Shown: positions 5,354 to 7,366 of the stretch, piece by piece
How the letters are laid out: each line of letters starts with the position of its first letter
Numbering within the stretch: the stretch's first letter is position 1
NCBI GenBank assembly: GCA_045651165.1
Contig: JAZRRX010000026.1
Location: 1-7,366, forward strand
Direction of reading: 5' to 3'
DNA length: 7,366 nt
From: RGIG4608 sp045651165
GTDB lineage: Bacteria; Bacillota; Clostridia; Oscillospirales; CAG-272
Position numbers and translations under genes: made by a program
Notes under the pieces: model-generated
Databases searched by the model: none
What the model was told of the DNA's origin: nothing
Seen by the model: the letters and a program-made list of their open reading frames with translations, nothing else

Positions 5354-6214
5354 TTATTTACCGCCGAAGTAGTTATAGAGGTATTCCTTAAAGCTCTTAT
5401 CTCCTGTTTCGGTGTCACCCACAAGGTCGTGAGAGAGAGTCCACTTTGAGAAGAGGATGATATCGTGCTTTCCTGCTTTTTTGATTTTAGGAAGGTTAGC
5501 AAGCACGCCGAAGAGCCACTTAGGAGCCCATTTGATTTTAAGGGGCTTGCCTGCTGCGTCAAAGCACATAGCAGCCATTTCTTCGTAAGAATATGTTTCC
5601 TTACCGCCAACGTTATATGTAACATTTGTATCGTTCATGTGGTCAACGATGAAGCGAGCAAAGTCGGGGCAGTCAACAACATTTGCCTTAACGTGTCCGT
5701 AACCCTTAAGCAACTGCATCTCGCCCTTGTCAACATAGGGTTTGAACACCTTTGCGATGTCATAGAAATAACCTGTGGGACGATAGATTACGTATTCCAT
5801 GGGCTGTTTCTTGATTTCTTCTTCAACAAGATATTTCGCGTGGAGCATAGGAACTTCTTCAGCACCGGGCTCATCACAAGAGATAACGGAAATGTAGTTG
5901 AATTTCTTAACGCCTGCTCTTACACATTCTTCATAAAGGTTCATATTGCCCTTATAGTCTATATCGTAAGATGTGAAACGAGTTGATGCGCCTGTAAGTC
6001 CCATTGTTGTAATAACAACATCAGCACCTTCACAAAGTCCTTTAAGTGTTTCGGGATTTGTAGCATCAATTTGAGCAAAGGTATATTTGCCCTCTGTTCC
6101 TTCAATTTTGCCTTCTTTTAAGTCAGCTGCAACGATTTCGTGACCGTCTGCAACAAGGCATTTGAGTATATCTGCGCCAAGATTACCAAAAGCGCCTGCA
6201 AGTACAACTTTCAT
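5354..6214 (-). CDS. atypical SDR, NmrA/BVR-B-like NAD(P)-binding oxidoreductase
   Basis: This 286-residue protein has a clear Rossmann fold. Residues 1-13 end in the glycine motif GAFGNLG (7-13), preceded by a VVLA strand. Asp31 closes the second strand and Asp50 lies in the 'QIDATN' adenine-side turn. ADVVITTMG (64-72) follows. The second half has NYISVISCD (106-114), YRPTGYF (144-150) and NVGGKETYSYEE (201-212), the usual layout of extended or atypical SDRs of the NmrA, isoflavone-reductase or biliverdin-reductase-B type. The canonical YxxxK catalytic pair is not evident; HAKYLVEE (125-132) occupies that region, as in several atypical members. Asp31 hints at NADH rather than NADPH preference. 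The start has AAAGGAG at 6222-6228. The gene lies 24 nt after the flavoprotein gene and is the last of that unit. The substrate cannot be read from the sequence; reduction of a flavin, quinone, bilin or other conjugated ring compound is possible. Confidence 0.85.
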   Translation of the reverse strand: MKVVLAGAFGNLGADILKCLVADGHEIVAADLKEGKIEGTEGKYTFAQIDATNPETLKGLCEGADVVITTMGLTGASTRFTSYDIDYKGNMNLYEECVRAGVKKFNYISVISCDEPGAEEVPMLHAKYLVEEEIKKQPMEYVIYRPTGYFYDIAKVFKPYVDKGEMQLLKGYGHVKANVVDCPDFARFIVDHMNDTNVTYNVGGKETYSYEEMAAMCFDAAGKPLKIKWAPKWLFGVLANLPKIKKAGKHDIILFSKWTLSHDLVGDTETGDKSFKEYLYNYFGGK

Positions 6215-6238
6215 AATTTTTCTCCTTTAAAGTAATTT

Positions 6239-7168
6239 TTATTTCTTATTCTTCTCTTTCGAGCGTTTATCGTTAATTATCTTCATATGCTCTGCGGTGA
6301 TGAGGGTAACGCCATTTTCCTTAGCCCAATCAACGCATCCTCTAAGAACAACTGAGAGGAACACACGCGGAACACCGAGAATTGTTTCAAGAGCATCATC
6401 TGTGAATTTAACTGTATCGTCAGCGCGGTCGGCTGCATAACGAACAGAGTCAAGAGATGCTTTTCTAACCTGAAGAAGCTCTGCTCTCATCTTTGTCTTT
6501 TTGTGGAACCAGAAATTCTTGGAATCACGATAGCCATAGTCAACAGGGAGGGCAGGGAAGTCCTTTGCCTTAACGCCACGAATAATAGCGTCGCTATACT
6601 TTTTCTTCATCAAGATTTTGTCGATTTTCAAAATGAAGTGTGCGCCGAATTTACTTGTGATACCATTGAAATCGTGATATGGTCCTTCATATCCGTTGAG
6701 TTCACCGGGAAGATCATTTTCTGCGCCGTCAAGCTCGCGCACCCAAGTACATTCAATAACCTGGATAGCATCTGTAAGCACCATGGGGCGTTTATCTTCG
6801 GGGTTAAGTTCCTCTATCATACTCTGCTCAAGCTTAAATTTGCACTTGGGCATCTTATCTTCGGGCTTATCACCGGGCCATGAGAGTTTAACTGCTTCCT
6901 TAAAAGTTTTGGGGTTGTCATCGATAAAGTTGAGCGCACATTTTCCGTTACGAAGAATGTTTTGCGCTGTGTTTGATGAGTTACGGCAAGAAAGAAGCAT
7001 TGCATAATAGCCCTTACCTGCTACGTAATAGGGTTGAACGAGTGAATAAGGGCCAAGATTAGTTGTTCCGTCCTCGCAAAGAGTAGAAATGATTACTGTG
7101 GGCATAGGGAAGAACAAAGATGTTTGATAAAAGTTATCCACTATGCGAAGATTTTCAAAGCTGCTCAT
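6239..7168 (-). CDS. flavin reductase-like FMN-binding protein with C-terminal PCP_red-like domain
   Basis: This is a 309-residue soluble protein. Residues about 20-190 match the flavin-reductase-like split-barrel fold. PMPTVIISTLCEDG (21-34) and NLGPYSLVQPY (37-47) form the first strands. SSNTAQNILRNGKCALNFI (64-82) corresponds to the family's 'K.T..NI...G...VN' FMN-phosphate motif. A conserved-looking region around HDFNGITSKFGAHFILKI (165-182) follows. After a linker, residues about 254-298 (FTDDALETILGVP, LRGCVDWAKENGV, ITAEHM) match the pattern of the PCP_red helical domain found at the end of the BchB/ChlB subunit of light-independent protochlorophyllide reductase and in some non-photosynthetic proteins. 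The tail is lysine-rich. The start is supported by AAAAGGAG at 7176-7183. It is the first gene of the unit with the SDR. It probably binds FMN and may act as a reductase or as an electron mediator for its neighbours. The flavin domain is confident and the PCP_red match moderate; both were judged by eye. Confidence 0.85.
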   Translation of the reverse strand: MSSFENLRIVDNFYQTSLFFPMPTVIISTLCEDGTTNLGPYSLVQPYYVAGKGYYAMLLSCRNSSNTAQNILRNGKCALNFIDDNPKTFKEAVKLSWPGDKPEDKMPKCKFKLEQSMIEELNPEDKRPMVLTDAIQVIECTWVRELDGAENDLPGELNGYEGPYHDFNGITSKFGAHFILKIDKILMKKKYSDAIIRGVKAKDFPALPVDYGYRDSKNFWFHKKTKMRAELLQVRKASLDSVRYAADRADDTVKFTDDALETILGVPRVFLSVVLRGCVDWAKENGVTLITAEHMKIINDKRSKEKNKK

Positions 7169-7226
7169 AGATTTTCTCCTTTTGAAATATATAATTTTTT
7201 AAATTTTGATTAAGGTGTTGTTTATA

Positions 7227-7318
7227 AATTTTGATTTGTCGGGGAGAACAATCCTGCCCCTCTGTTGTTTTGCTCCGCTTTTTCAAAAGCGGAAGCCCGC
7301 ACGGCTTGAGTGCAAAAA
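7227..7318 (+). repeat. fragment D of the repeat family, inverted edge plus hairpin module
   Basis: Positions 7227-7247 (aaattttgatttgtcggggag) are close to the reverse complement of the right edge of copies A and B. They are followed at about 7265-7310 by a stretch nearly identical to copy A 389-435 in the direct orientation, including ccgctttt...aaaagcgg. The piece is therefore a mosaic of an inverted end and a forward module, upstream of the flavoprotein gene. It may continue past the window edge. The remaining bases to 7366 show nothing I can assign. Confidence 0.6.
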
Positions 7319-7366
7319 AACGGCATTTTCTTTTTGCTAAGCTTTTTCTTTTGGGCCTTTTGTTTC

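Noticed and set aside
7184..7366. Promoter for the 7168-5354 unit
   Set aside because: TATA-rich stretches occur (for example TTTATAAAC and TTATATAT on the minus strand), but none has a -35 hexamer at a suitable distance, so no specific promoter is called.

Overview
The window is A+T-rich and codes on one strand only: all six convincing genes lie on the minus strand with AAGGAG-type ribosome binding sites, ATG starts and Rho-independent terminators. Codon and motif style suggest an anaerobic low-GC Bacillota/Clostridia-type genome, perhaps from an uncultured gut lineage. That placement is inference; no rRNA or taxonomic marker gene is present.

Layout in transcription order (right to left). 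Unit 1 (7168 to 5354) encodes a flavin-reductase-like flavoprotein with a C-terminal helical domain resembling PCP_red, then an atypical SDR (NmrA / biliverdin-reductase-B-like NAD(P)-binding protein). Repeat copy C follows. Unit 2 (4941 to 2808) encodes a DUF1295 / steroid 5-alpha-reductase-type membrane protein, a six-helix membrane protein of unknown function, and a 218-residue soluble protein that resembles ferredoxin-dependent bilin reductases (PcyA/HY2 family); the unit ends in a terminator. Repeat copy B follows. Unit 3 (2196 to 526) is a single gene for a membrane-anchored, all-helical coiled-coil surface protein, closed by a strong terminator. Repeat copy A follows.

Units 1 and 2 together look like a reductive pathway: a flavoprotein, an NAD(P)H oxidoreductase, a membrane reductase and a putative ferredoxin-dependent reductase. 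Three of these resemble families linked to tetrapyrrole reduction (PCP_red, BVR-B-like SDR, FDBR). A tetrapyrrole/bilin or other polycyclic or isoprenoid lipid substrate is therefore a reasonable hypothesis, not a demonstrated function.

The intergenic DNA is as notable as the genes. Every gap between transcription units holds a copy of a modular dispersed repeat of about 370-450 bp, always in the same orientation, with terminal inverted repeats and no coding capacity. Each of the three copies contains a 75-nt unit that folds as a three-way junction, and its stems are kept by compensatory base changes. This is the strongest candidate here for an undescribed element: a structured MITE-like repeat or a repeated non-coding RNA.
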